Shown in pieces: positions 46,699-56,200 of a stretch of DNA of 64,000 bases (within the stretch, counting starts at the first letter, position 1; each line of letters starts with the position of its first letter). The notes beneath the pieces were generated by a model that saw nothing but the letters and a program-made list of their open reading frames with translations, did not search any database and was not told the DNA's origin. The position numbers were made by a program, and so were the translations under genes. Origin of the DNA: G020354785 sp964534745 (GTDB lineage: Bacteria > Bacteroidota > Bacteroidia > Bacteroidales > UBA10428); contig CAZHQW010000002.1 of NCBI GenBank assembly GCA_964534745.1, forward strand, positions 1 to 64,000. The letters run 5' to 3'.

Positions 46699-48357
46699 AT
46701 GTTGAACATGAAATTCCGGCCTTTGTGTATAGTGATATTTCTTTTTTTAATTAATCATGTTTGTATACCCCAGGATAATACACGCATACCGTCAGAGAAT
46801 CCCAGGCTTATTATCGGAATTATTGTCAGCCAGATGCGCAGCGATTTTATCTACCGCTTCTGGGACAAGTACGAAGAAGACGGATTTAAAAAATTAATTA
46901 CCAGGGGAACATACTGTAAGAATGCAAGCTTCAATTATCTGCTGTCACAGGATGGAGTGGGTCATGCGACAATAGCCACAGGAGCCTTGCCGGCCAGTCA
47001 CGGAATAGTCTCAAAAGAGTGGTATCTTAGCTTGCAGGATAAAATTGTTCAGAGTATAGAAGATGAAAAATACAATACAGTAGGAGGCAGTTACGAATCA
47101 GGAAAATATTCTCCTGAGAATTTGATGTGTACCACATTTTCTGATGAACTCCGCCTGTCAAACAATCTGAAATCAAAAGTCTTTGGCATATCCCTTGATC
47201 CTGCACCTGCCATATTATCCAGCGGACATACTGCAAACGGTGTATACTGGTTTGATGAAAAAACCGGCAACTGGGTAACAAGCACCTATTATGCCGATTC
47301 ACTCCCTTCATGGGTAAGGGATTTCAATTCCAGAAAATTCCAGGACGTTTACCTTGAGAGGGAATGGAACACTCTTTTACCTGTTAACAGCTATAGCGAG
47401 AGCCTTTCCGATAACAACAAGTATGAAAAAGGAATAAAGGGTCAGACTGTATTTCCATATAACCTTTATGAATTGGCAAATGTTAAAAAACGGAAGCCGG
47501 ATTATAACGTTCTCAAGTCTACCCCCTTCGGCAATTCTTTTGTTAAGGATTTTGCCATTTCTTGTATAGTGAATGAAAATCTGGGCAAAGACAAATATCC
47601 TGATGTTTTAAACATTTGTTTTACTTCAACTGAATATATCGGCAGCCTTTTTGGCCCGAATTCAGTCGAGGTTGAGGATGCCTTCCTGAGACTTGATCAG
47701 GAACTGGCTCATTTTCTCAATTTTATTGACGAGACCATAGGCAAGGAAAATGTATTGATATATCTGGCTTCTGATCATGGTATTTCACATATGCCAGATT
47801 ATTTGAATGACTTTAAAATCCCTGCAGGATATTTTAACGAGAAGGGTGCGGTAGCATTATTGAAAAGTGCATTAAGCAATGTATACGGACAGGGAGACTG
47901 GGTAAAGGCATATAATTCGCAACAGGTATACCTGAACCGGACATTAATAGAAGATGCCAAAATACCTTTAAATGAAATCCAGGACTATACAGCACGGTTT
48001 CTGTTGCAGTTTTCAGGTGTTGCCAACACGGTAACTTCCACTACTTTGCAGACAACCAATTTCAGCGGTGGCATTTTTGAAAAAATCCAGAATGGATTTA
48101 ACCAGAAACGTTCCGGGGATGTTATAATCAATCTTAAGTCAGGATGGATAGAAAAGGGCGAGGAATCATCAAATACAGGCCTATCCTATGCATACGATTC
48201 GAGGATACCAATAATCTGGTATGGATGGAAAATAGGACGAAATACTATTCTTAAGCCTGTAGATATCAGAGATATTGCTCCAACTATATCAGCTTTTTTA
48301 AATATTACATATCCCAATGCCTGCACAGGCAATCCTGTTTTGGAACTTATAAAATAA
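46699..48357 (+). CDS. PafA-type alkaline phosphatase homologue, probable pseudoenzyme
   Basis: A 552-residue secreted member of the alkaline phosphatase superfamily that aligns along its whole length with PafA. Framework motifs are kept (VSQMRSDFIYRFWDKY, HATIATGALPASHGIV, LASDHGISH, YAYDSRIPIIWYG), but catalytic positions are not. By PafA numbering: zinc ligand D38 is Ser44; the nucleophile T79 is Asp85; N100 is Lys106; K162 and R164 are Asp167 and Ala169; D305 is Glu312; H309 is Ser316; H486 is Thr493. Only D352-H353 (Asp359-His360) remain. The offsets are +6, then +5 at the two 160s, then +7, so the correspondence is not arbitrary. Phosphatase activity is unlikely; a binding or structural role at the envelope is possible. 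The signal peptide runs to about residue 25. Confidence 0.85.
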   Translation: MLNMKFRPLCIVIFLFLINHVCIPQDNTRIPSENPRLIIGIIVSQMRSDFIYRFWDKYEEDGFKKLITRGTYCKNASFNYLLSQDGVGHATIATGALPASHGIVSKEWYLSLQDKIVQSIEDEKYNTVGGSYESGKYSPENLMCTTFSDELRLSNNLKSKVFGISLDPAPAILSSGHTANGVYWFDEKTGNWVTSTYYADSLPSWVRDFNSRKFQDVYLEREWNTLLPVNSYSESLSDNNKYEKGIKGQTVFPYNLYELANVKKRKPDYNVLKSTPFGNSFVKDFAISCIVNENLGKDKYPDVLNICFTSTEYIGSLFGPNSVEVEDAFLRLDQELAHFLNFIDETIGKENVLIYLASDHGISHMPDYLNDFKIPAGYFNEKGAVALLKSALSNVYGQGDWVKAYNSQQVYLNRTLIEDAKIPLNEIQDYTARFLLQFSGVANTVTSTTLQTTNFSGGIFEKIQNGFNQKRSGDVIINLKSGWIEKGEESSNTGLSYAYDSRIPIIWYGWKIGRNTILKPVDIRDIAPTISAFLNITYPNACTGNPVLELIK

Positions 48358-48360
48358 AAA

Positions 48361-48390
48361 GAAGGCATCTGTTACCAAATGCCTTCAATT
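48361..48390. terminator. Inverted repeat, possible bidirectional terminator
   Basis: GAAGGCAT (48361-48368) and ATGCCTTC (48379-48386) form a perfect 8-bp stem with a 10-nt loop, four bases after the PafA-like stop. The better T tract is on the minus strand; on the plus strand only AATTT follows. Confidence 0.5.
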
Positions 48391-48617
48391 TACAAATTAA
48401 ACAAAACTACTAACTAAACCAACTTGGGCAAAACCGTCTAACCAATTAAAATTATGAGAATTGCTTCAGATAAATTCTTAATTAAGCTGATTTCTACTGT
48501 TAGATACGACATTAATAAAAAGGAGTTAGTTTAATTACATCAATGACATAAATATATTGATTAAAGAATTGATATCTTAAACAAAAAAAGAGAACCGGTT
48601 ATAAAATAATATAAGTA
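48391..48617 (+). other. Intergenic region with a possible 26-residue ORF
   Basis: AT-rich leader of the subtilase gene. An ORF at 48454-48534 could encode a 26-residue basic peptide (starts MRIASDKFLIKL, ends NKKELV). It has no clear homologue in my knowledge and may be a leader peptide or chance. Nothing else stands out. Confidence 0.25.
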
Positions 48618-50195
48618 ATGAATATCCTAAAGATTTTAAGATTAATTATAGCAACATATGCACTATTAAATTTGCCAGCCGGTGTTAGTTCCCAGTGTAA
48701 TTACTGGATCTTTTTTACTGACAAGAAAGGGGTTGAATTTGATCCTTACCTGTATTTTGATCCGCGGGCTATAACCAGAAGAAATGAACTTAACCTTGAT
48801 TTAAATGATACAACAGATATGCCGGTAAGAAATGACTACATAAAACGCGTTGAAAAAATTACCGGCAAAGTAAATTCAGTAAGCAGATGGTTCAATGCAG
48901 TGTCTGTTTGTGCAACCCCTGATAAAATAGATGCTGTCAATGAACTGGATTTTGTGGAAAGGACTATGCCTGTCAGTATGATTGCCCGGACTGCCGCGTT
49001 TGATCATGAGTTTGTACTATCTGGACCAAAGATGGATCTGCTGATAAAACAAACCGAACGGATGGGTGCAAAGCTTTTTGAAAAATATGGTATCGATGGC
49101 AGCGGAGTACGTATTGCTGTATTTGACGGAGGTTTCCCAGGAGTGAACAGGCGCCCTGTTTTTGAACACCTGAGGGCAAAGGGACGCATAATTAAAACAT
49201 ATGATTTTGTTAAAAAGAGAGATAATGTCTATTCGGGTGCTACCCACGGAACAATGGTCTTATCATGTATTGCCGGACAATATAACGGTATTAATATAGG
49301 ACTTGCTGCCGGTGCTGAGTTTTTGCTTGCAAGGACAGAAAGGCAAACCGAACCATTTTCAGAGGAAGAAAACTGGCTGGCTGCCGTAGAATGGGCAGAT
49401 AGGAATGGTGCCGACATGATTAACAGTTCCCTTGGCTATACTTACCACAGATACTTCCCCTCTGACATGGATGGAAAAACCAGCCTGGTTGCCAGGGCAG
49501 CAAATCTGGCTGCATCAAAAGGAATACTGGTTATTAATGCCATGGGTAATGACGGAAGTAAAAAATGGGAATTCCTTGGCACTCCTGCAGATGCGGACAG
49601 TGTATTGTCCGTTGGAGGCATTGATCCTGATACTGATTACCATATTTATTTCAGTTCCCTGGGCCCGACCTTTGATAAAAGAAGAAAGCCCAATGTCTCG
49701 GCATATGGAGAAGTGATAGCTGCCAAAAGAAAAAAGCTGGCAAAATTACAGGGAACTTCATTTTCAACTCCTTTGGTAACCGGATTTGCTGCATGTGTCA
49801 GGCAGTTAAAACCTGAACTGTCAAATATGGAACTCTTAAAGGAGATTGAAAGATCAGCGCATTTGTTCCCGTATTATGATTATGCCCACGGCTACGGCAT
49901 ACCGCAGTCCGTTTACTTTTTTAAAAGTGCATCGCACGACACCCTGGAAACAGTCCGTTTTGAATTAATTAATAATATTTTAAAAGTGAAGATTAACGAA
50001 CTTATTGATCTTGAAAAGGAAGGTGAAAGTAATTTACTGTTCTATCATATAGAAAATCATGATAAAGTTCTTGATAAATATGCCGTGATTGAAGTATTTC
50101 AGCATGATGTCATCGAGTTCCCGGTAGCAGATTACAGAAATAATGAATTGCTGAGAGTTCATTTCAGGGGATATACAGCAGAATATAAATTTTAA
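48618..50195 (+). CDS. Secreted subtilisin-like serine protease (S8 family)
   Basis: A 525-residue exported protease: signal peptide (about 1-25), an N-terminal pro-region with paired segments (about 30-130; RWFNAVSVCATPDKID), then the catalytic domain. The triad is in RIAVFDGGF (Asp, about residue 172), ATHGTMVLS (His, about 212) and GTSFSTPLVTG (Ser, about 384); the oxyanion Asn is in AMGNDGS. The C-terminal region (about 435-525) is beta-rich without a recognisable T9SS sorting motif. A beta-barrel protein gene follows after 13 bp. Confidence 0.92.
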   Translation: MNILKILRLIIATYALLNLPAGVSSQCNYWIFFTDKKGVEFDPYLYFDPRAITRRNELNLDLNDTTDMPVRNDYIKRVEKITGKVNSVSRWFNAVSVCATPDKIDAVNELDFVERTMPVSMIARTAAFDHEFVLSGPKMDLLIKQTERMGAKLFEKYGIDGSGVRIAVFDGGFPGVNRRPVFEHLRAKGRIIKTYDFVKKRDNVYSGATHGTMVLSCIAGQYNGINIGLAAGAEFLLARTERQTEPFSEEENWLAAVEWADRNGADMINSSLGYTYHRYFPSDMDGKTSLVARAANLAASKGILVINAMGNDGSKKWEFLGTPADADSVLSVGGIDPDTDYHIYFSSLGPTFDKRRKPNVSAYGEVIAAKRKKLAKLQGTSFSTPLVTGFAACVRQLKPELSNMELLKEIERSAHLFPYYDYAHGYGIPQSVYFFKSASHDTLETVRFELINNILKVKINELIDLEKEGESNLLFYHIENHDKVLDKYAVIEVFQHDVIEFPVADYRNNELLRVHFRGYTAEYKF

Positions 50196-50208
50196 ACCAT
50201 AAGATACA

Positions 50209-50928
50209 ATGAAGAAATCATTCCTGATATTGTTTACAGTATTATTTACCTGTAGCATCGGGTATACACAGAAAGTACTGTTGGAAAAGAATGTTAAGGA
50301 TAATGCCTATTCAAGGAAAAAAGGACCCAACATGAAGTATTTTTCACATATTCTCATCGGATATGAGTTATTTGCCAGTCCGCCCGATGATAAGGGGGCA
50401 AAAATAGTATACGGCTCGTCATCATCTCTTGATATCGGGTACAGGCACAAATTCAAGATACTTGAATTCTATTCCATCGGATTCAGCACTGAATATTCGT
50501 TCAGCAAATATATTATCAGGCAGACAGAAAATAAATTACTGCCAAATACGCTGCAGCATGACAAGGAAAAATTGAGGTTCAACAATGCCCGACTCGAGTT
50601 TTACAACCGCTTTAATTTTGACAAAAGAGGAAATACGCTTGGCAAATATTTTGATATCGGCCTTTACGGAGACTGGACCTTTGCAACAAACCATTATACA
50701 AAAGACAAAGCTCTCGATGAAACCAATATGTCGGAGCTGACAGTGGTAAAATATACAAGGCTGCAGTACCCCAGAAACTACAATTACGGACTGACAGTCC
50801 GCTTTGGCATGAATAAGATCTCTCTTTCAGCGAACTACAGGCTTTCAGATTTATTTAAAGAAGAGTATCAGTTACCTGAGTTACCCACATTTTCTGTCGG
50901 GCTTGAACTGGCATTGTATAGTAACTAA
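50209..50928 (+). CDS. Predicted outer-membrane beta-barrel protein
   Basis: 239 residues with a signal peptide (about 1-20, ending GYTQ) and alternating amphipathic strands (SLDIGYRHKFKI, FSTEYSFSKYII, YNYGLTVRFGMNKISLSANY, FSVGLELALYSN). The ending strand with a terminal aromatic-poor pattern is compatible with a small barrel of about 8 to 10 strands. No family recognised. Cotranscription with the protease suggests they act on the same substrate or envelope site. Confidence 0.55.
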   Translation: MKKSFLILFTVLFTCSIGYTQKVLLEKNVKDNAYSRKKGPNMKYFSHILIGYELFASPPDDKGAKIVYGSSSSLDIGYRHKFKILEFYSIGFSTEYSFSKYIIRQTENKLLPNTLQHDKEKLRFNNARLEFYNRFNFDKRGNTLGKYFDIGLYGDWTFATNHYTKDKALDETNMSELTVVKYTRLQYPRNYNYGLTVRFGMNKISLSANYRLSDLFKEEYQLPELPTFSVGLELALYSN

Positions 50929-50980
50929 CAGCTATTTCTGCCGCTCAGTTATTAAGGTAATAGTATTAAACAGTCCAGTG

Positions 50981-51898
50981 TCAGGATTTTATTTTCAGAA
51001 AATCCAGAATATCGTTCCGGTTGGGAGCCGAGGGCTGTGCACCAAGCCTGGTTACCGATAATGCAGCTGCGGCATTCGCAAATCTTACTGCTTCCCAGAT
51101 GTTTTTCTTTTCAGTTAGCGCCACGGCAAGTGCTCCGTTAAAAATATCTCCGGCAGCAGTCGTGTCAACAGCATGAACCTTAAATCCACCTACAAGCTCC
51201 GAACCGCTGCTGTCCAGTATAAGGGCTCCCTTCCTGCCTATGGTAATAATAACTTTGTTTACACCCTTTGATATAAGTATTCTCCCTGCATCTTCGGCAG
51301 CTCCTTCATCTTCTATCTTTATTCCTGTAAGCATCTCAGCCTCAGCCTCATTGGGAGTCAATATAGTTACAATCTTCAGCAGATCAATAGGCAGTGGCTG
51401 TCCGGGTGCCGGATTAAGAATAACCCTTATCCCGTTATCATATGCAAATTTGGCAGCATACTGAACTGTCTTCAGCGGTATCTCGAGCTGCATGAGTAAA
51501 ATATCTGATGCCAGTATAGCCTCTTTGGCGGCCGTTATATCATATACAGACAAATTTAAATTTGCTCCGGAAGCAACGGCAGTGCAGTTCTCACCACCCT
51601 CCGCAACAAATATCTCTGCAATACCCGAAGGGGCATCCTTATCCTTTACTATAAAATCTGTATTTATTCCTTCTTCTTTAAATCCTTTCAAGGCCTGCTC
51701 CCCAAAAATATCCTCACCGACACGTGCCACAAATGTAACCTTGCCCCCTGCCCTGGCTGCAGCAACGGCCTGATTCGCCCCTTTACCTCCGGGAGCAGTG
51801 CTGAACTTACCTCCTAAAACAACTTCTTTTGGTCCCGGAATACGGGGACCCTTGATTATCATATCTGTATTGGAACTTCCAATGACTGTAATATTCAT
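50981..51898 (-). CDS. rbsK: Ribokinase
   Basis: PfkB-family sugar kinase phosphorylating ribose at O5. The 305 residues show the N-terminal TVIGSSNTDMIIKGPRIPGP, APGGKGANQAVAAAR (substrate), NPAPGQPLP, TPNEAEAEMLTG and VDTTAAGDIFNGAL with the catalytic Asp of the anion hole. I used the ATG at 51898; a TTG at 51901 precedes it. No ribose transporter or repressor adjoins it. Confidence 0.93.
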   Translation of the reverse strand: MNITVIGSSNTDMIIKGPRIPGPKEVVLGGKFSTAPGGKGANQAVAAARAGGKVTFVARVGEDIFGEQALKGFKEEGINTDFIVKDKDAPSGIAEIFVAEGGENCTAVASGANLNLSVYDITAAKEAILASDILLMQLEIPLKTVQYAAKFAYDNGIRVILNPAPGQPLPIDLLKIVTILTPNEAEAEMLTGIKIEDEGAAEDAGRILISKGVNKVIITIGRKGALILDSSGSELVGGFKVHAVDTTAAGDIFNGALAVALTEKKNIWEAVRFANAAAALSVTRLGAQPSAPNRNDILDFLKIKS

Positions 51899-51901
51899 CA
51901 A

Positions 51902-52282
51902 TATTGGATTTATATTGTCATTACTTATTTAACCGTCTAAAGTTAACAAAAAGTAAATTAAAAAAAATACTAATATATATTTTGAAATTAACAATGGCAG
52001 CCATCGAAAACTAGACTGCCCGCTACACTGGCTGTATCATTGATATCCCTAAATAACTGTTGTTTCATAAGTCTGAAGACAATCAACATAATTGTTGATA
52101 AAATTAGTCCTGCCCTAAAATCAAAAAATCTAATTTTCTAATAAAAAACAAGTTAGCTCAGGGAGGTTCAATTTTAAAATTAATTTGTACCCTCATTAAA
52201 TAAATATTTATTAAATTCGGCCACGGTAAGTATTTAAAATTTTATTTAAAACTATTTTCTTTATTTAAGAAAACAGGAAATC
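51902..52282. other. Intergenic region
   Basis: The 381 bp between divergent rbsK and the N-acyltransferase gene are AT-rich. I see no RNA gene or ORF of note. TAAATTCG at 52212-52219 is a possible -7 box (one base off consensus) for the N-acyltransferase gene. Confidence 0.3.
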
Positions 52283-53098
52283 ATGCAGATAAGATTTGGG
52301 AACCTTCTTACTCAAAAAGATACTTCACCTGAATATAACCTGGCAACCGACAATCTTATTTATCTTTCAGATAAAAAATATATTGTAAAACTCGCTGAAA
52401 ATCTTATTGAAGTTGATGAAGTATTGAAACTTAGGTTTGAGGTGTTTAATCTGGAGCTGAAAGAAGGGCTGGATTCCTCATTTTCTACTTTGCGTGATGA
52501 GGATAAATTTGACCGCCAATGTCATCATCTGCTGGTTATTGAAAAAGCCACAAACAGGATTGTCGGCACTTACCGCCTCCAAACACTCGAAGCGGCAAAG
52601 AAAGGGCATGGCTTCTATTCATCGGGAGAATTTAACCTTAATAAATTAGGAAGAAAAATACTGCGCAAGTCAGTTGAAGTGGGAAGAGCATGTATTGATA
52701 AGGATCACAGAAACAGCAGGGCTTTATTTCTACTGTGGAAAGGTATTGCCCAATATATGTTCTATTCGCAAAAACGCTATCTTTTTGGTTGCTGCTCCAT
52801 TAGCAGCCAGGATCCTGTTGTGGGAAAAATATTCATGAATTACCTTGAACGAAATAACTATGTTCACGAGAAAATATCCACTGCCCCTGTAAGCGGACTT
52901 GAATGTTATCCCGATGGACTGAAAGTCCCTTTTAGGGAAAAGGTAGATATGCCGTCTCTTATGGATATGTATCTCAGGTATGGAGCAAAAGTCTGTGGGC
53001 CCCCGGCTATCGACCGGGCTTTTAAAACTATAGATTTCTTTATTGTGCTGGACACAAATGATTTGGACCCGGAGACCCATGAGATGTTTTATAATTAA
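52283..53098 (+). CDS. OlsB/GlsB-like lipid N-acyltransferase (GNAT)
   Basis: A 271-residue GNAT of the Acetyltransf_5 group (OlsB-like). It transfers a hydroxy-acyl chain from acyl carrier protein to the amino group of an amino acid (ornithine, glycine or another). Landmarks are LRFEVFNLELKEG with nearby DEDKFDRQCHHLLVIE, the RIVGTYRLQ beta strand, SVEVGRACIDKDHRN (equivalent of EvGRxcV...R) and GCCSISSQDP. In Bacteroides the glycine-lipid enzyme GlsB has this architecture and is usually followed by an O-acyltransferase (GlsA or PlsC-like); none adjoins here. The substrate is undecided. Confidence 0.8.
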   Translation: MQIRFGNLLTQKDTSPEYNLATDNLIYLSDKKYIVKLAENLIEVDEVLKLRFEVFNLELKEGLDSSFSTLRDEDKFDRQCHHLLVIEKATNRIVGTYRLQTLEAAKKGHGFYSSGEFNLNKLGRKILRKSVEVGRACIDKDHRNSRALFLLWKGIAQYMFYSQKRYLFGCCSISSQDPVVGKIFMNYLERNNYVHEKISTAPVSGLECYPDGLKVPFREKVDMPSLMDMYLRYGAKVCGPPAIDRAFKTIDFFIVLDTNDLDPETHEMFYN

Positions 53099-53223
53099 CT
53101 TGCATCATAATCTAATTAAGCTTTAAGATTTCGAATTTATTCTTAATCTAAAATGCCTGTAAAAATTGTTTCTTATCAATTAGTTGACTAAATTAGATAA
53201 GGATAATAAACAAGCATGTTAGA

Positions 53224-56200
53224 TTGTTGCAAAAGTATGCTATAAGATATTTGACAATTGTTGGCCTGATTTTTTATCTGAAAATCGGAATACTTGCATC
53301 ATATACCCGGCCAAAATGTTATACGACAGCCAACGGCTTATCCCACAATAATATAAATTGTATATTACTGACAGACAGGGGTTTCTTATGGATTGGAACA
53401 AAATACGGACTTAACAGATATGACGGTTACAGATTTGTAAATATCAGAAATATACAGGGAGATACGAATTCACTTTCAGATAATAACATTACGGCATTAG
53501 CTGCTGACTCATCATCAGATTTATGGATAGGCACAAGCATGGGCCTGAATCATTATAACATCAAAACCATGAACTTCAATGCCTATTATTACAATCCTCA
53601 GGACAGCAATAGCATCTCCGGAAACCGCATCAATGACCTTCATATAGATGGCGACAATACCGTATGGATTCTCGCAGGAAACGTATTGAACAGCATTGAT
53701 ATTAAGAAAAACAGGGTGCATCGCTATCATATCCCCGGTAATTCAGAAAAACCAGATGAACTTAAGCTCTTTACACTTGAGGAGGACCTTAATAACATGA
53801 TATGGATAGGATCATCAAATGGTTTGTACTGCTTTGACAAATCAAGCAACAAGTTTTTGGAAATAGAATACAGTATCCCTGAATACTCAGTTAAATCTAT
53901 CCTCATGGATGATGCAGGTAATTTATGGCTTGGCACTGATCGTGGATTACTGAAAATCATTAAAAGCAAAGGCATTATTAAAAAGTATTATAATGATCTA
54001 AATGCGGATAATCCTGAAATCATTAATTCCATTAGCTGCCTGTCATACTGGGATGCCAACAGCCTGATGCTGGGGACTGAGTTGGGGCTGCATATATTTA
54101 ACATAAACGAAGAAAAGTATAACTCAGTGAATGATCCTTTTTCTGCTACCGAAAAACTAACCTATTATCCGGTCAGGTGCATGCATACTGATTCCACAGA
54201 GCTGGTATGGATCGGGACTTCCTATGGCCTGTTCAAGATTAACAAAAATCCGCCGGTCTTTAGTAATTACAGTATTGATAAGCTAACCGGACTGAAAGGG
54301 ATGAATATAACATCAATTTATATGGACAGGGACGGAAAGCTCTGGATAGGAACTCAAAATTACGGATTGAATATCATCAATAAAAAAAGCCAGGAAATAA
54401 TTAACTACAGTAAATATAATTTCAACAAGGAACGGAGAATCCGCAGCAATAAAGTTTCGGTAATATTTGAAAATAGTGAAGGCAATATTTACCTTGGAAC
54501 AGGAAAAGGTGTCATGCTTTATGAGCGTAAAAATAAAAATTTTAAAAGCCTGAGCGAAAAGACAACTTCCTGCAGTTGTGATACATTCATGAACAGTGAG
54601 GTTTATGACATTCTAGAAGACTCGCTTAAAACCCTGTGGTTTGCTACCAGCAGCGGACTATACTCGCTGAAGGCCGGCAGGCAAAAACGTTTGCATCATC
54701 ATAAACTCGGGGAGACGGAAGAAACAGTTATATTAAACCCGGTATTTGTTTTGGAGACAGCTGATAATAATCATCTATGGATTGGAACCAGTAACGGATT
54801 GATTCTTTTTAATACAGAAACCGGTAATTTTAAAAAATATACTTCCGACTCGGCAAACCAGGAAGTGAGGATTACAAGCAATTCAGTATTCTCATTGTAT
54901 AAAGATTTGAACAATAGATTATGGGTAGGCACTGAAGGAGGCTTAACCATGATAGCCCAGCCCTCACTGACATCAAAAAATTATATTACAGAAACAGGTC
55001 TGTCAAGACGGTTTATTTATGCAATAGTTGAAGACAATGGAAATAACCTGTGGCTTGCCACAGATAAAGGCATTATAAAATTTAATAAAAATGATGAGAG
55101 CTTCAGGCCGTATGACGAACCAGAAGGATTATTAATCAGTGAATTTATTGAAAGATCATACTTTAAAACCGCTTATGGAGAAATATTCCTCGGGGGCATA
55201 CAGGGATTCTGTTCATTTCATCCTGACTCCCTGATTATGAATTTACATGTCCCCAGGATTGAAATAACAAAAATAAAATATATTAACAGAAACCTTATTT
55301 ATAGCATTTATAAAGAAAATTTCGATTCTGTAATGCTCCCCAAATGCAACTATTTCACAATTGAATTTTCTGCGCTTGATTTTGTAGCCCCTTTCAAAAA
55401 TCAGTATATGTATACACTTCATAAAATCGGTGGCAAACCGGACTGGATAAAGTGCGGTAATATGAATTATGTAAGCTTCAGTGATATCACCCCCGGAACA
55501 TACATCTTCCAGGTCAGGGGCACCAACAATGATCTTGTATGGAATAATGAGGGCAAATCAATGAAAATTATTATCCAGACATCGGTCTGGAGATCAAGGA
55601 AGGCTGTAATCATCTATATCATTGTCGCAACACTGGTTATTATAATGCTGGTCATATACAGAAAACTAAGACTCAAAAGAATAAGGTATATTAATCAGGA
55701 AAAAGAGAATATTGCTAAACAGATTCTTGAACAGAAAGAAGAACTTATAGCAAAGAATAAGAATATCATGGATAGCATAAAATATGCAAAACGAATTCAA
55801 TCAGCTCTAATGCCCCCCGAAACTTCATTTAAGTCAATTTTTCCGGATTCTTTCATTTTACACATCCCAAAAGATATTGTAAGCGGTGATTTCTACTGGT
55901 TCAGCAAAATTGGAGACAAAGCTTTTATTGCTGCAGTGGACTGCACCGGACATGGAGTGCCGGGGGCTTTCATGTCTATAATAGGAATTGAATTGTTCAG
56001 AAACATAACTAATATTGAAGGTATAAAACAGCCGGCCCAGATACTGATGACTCTTAACAGGGACTTCCAGAAGATCTTTCATGATACGGATATTATCTCC
56101 TTCAGGGATGGAATGGATTTGGCTTTTTGTGCATTCGACAATAAGAAAATGATACTTGAATATGCAGGTGCTTTTAATCCTATATATATTATAAGAAACA

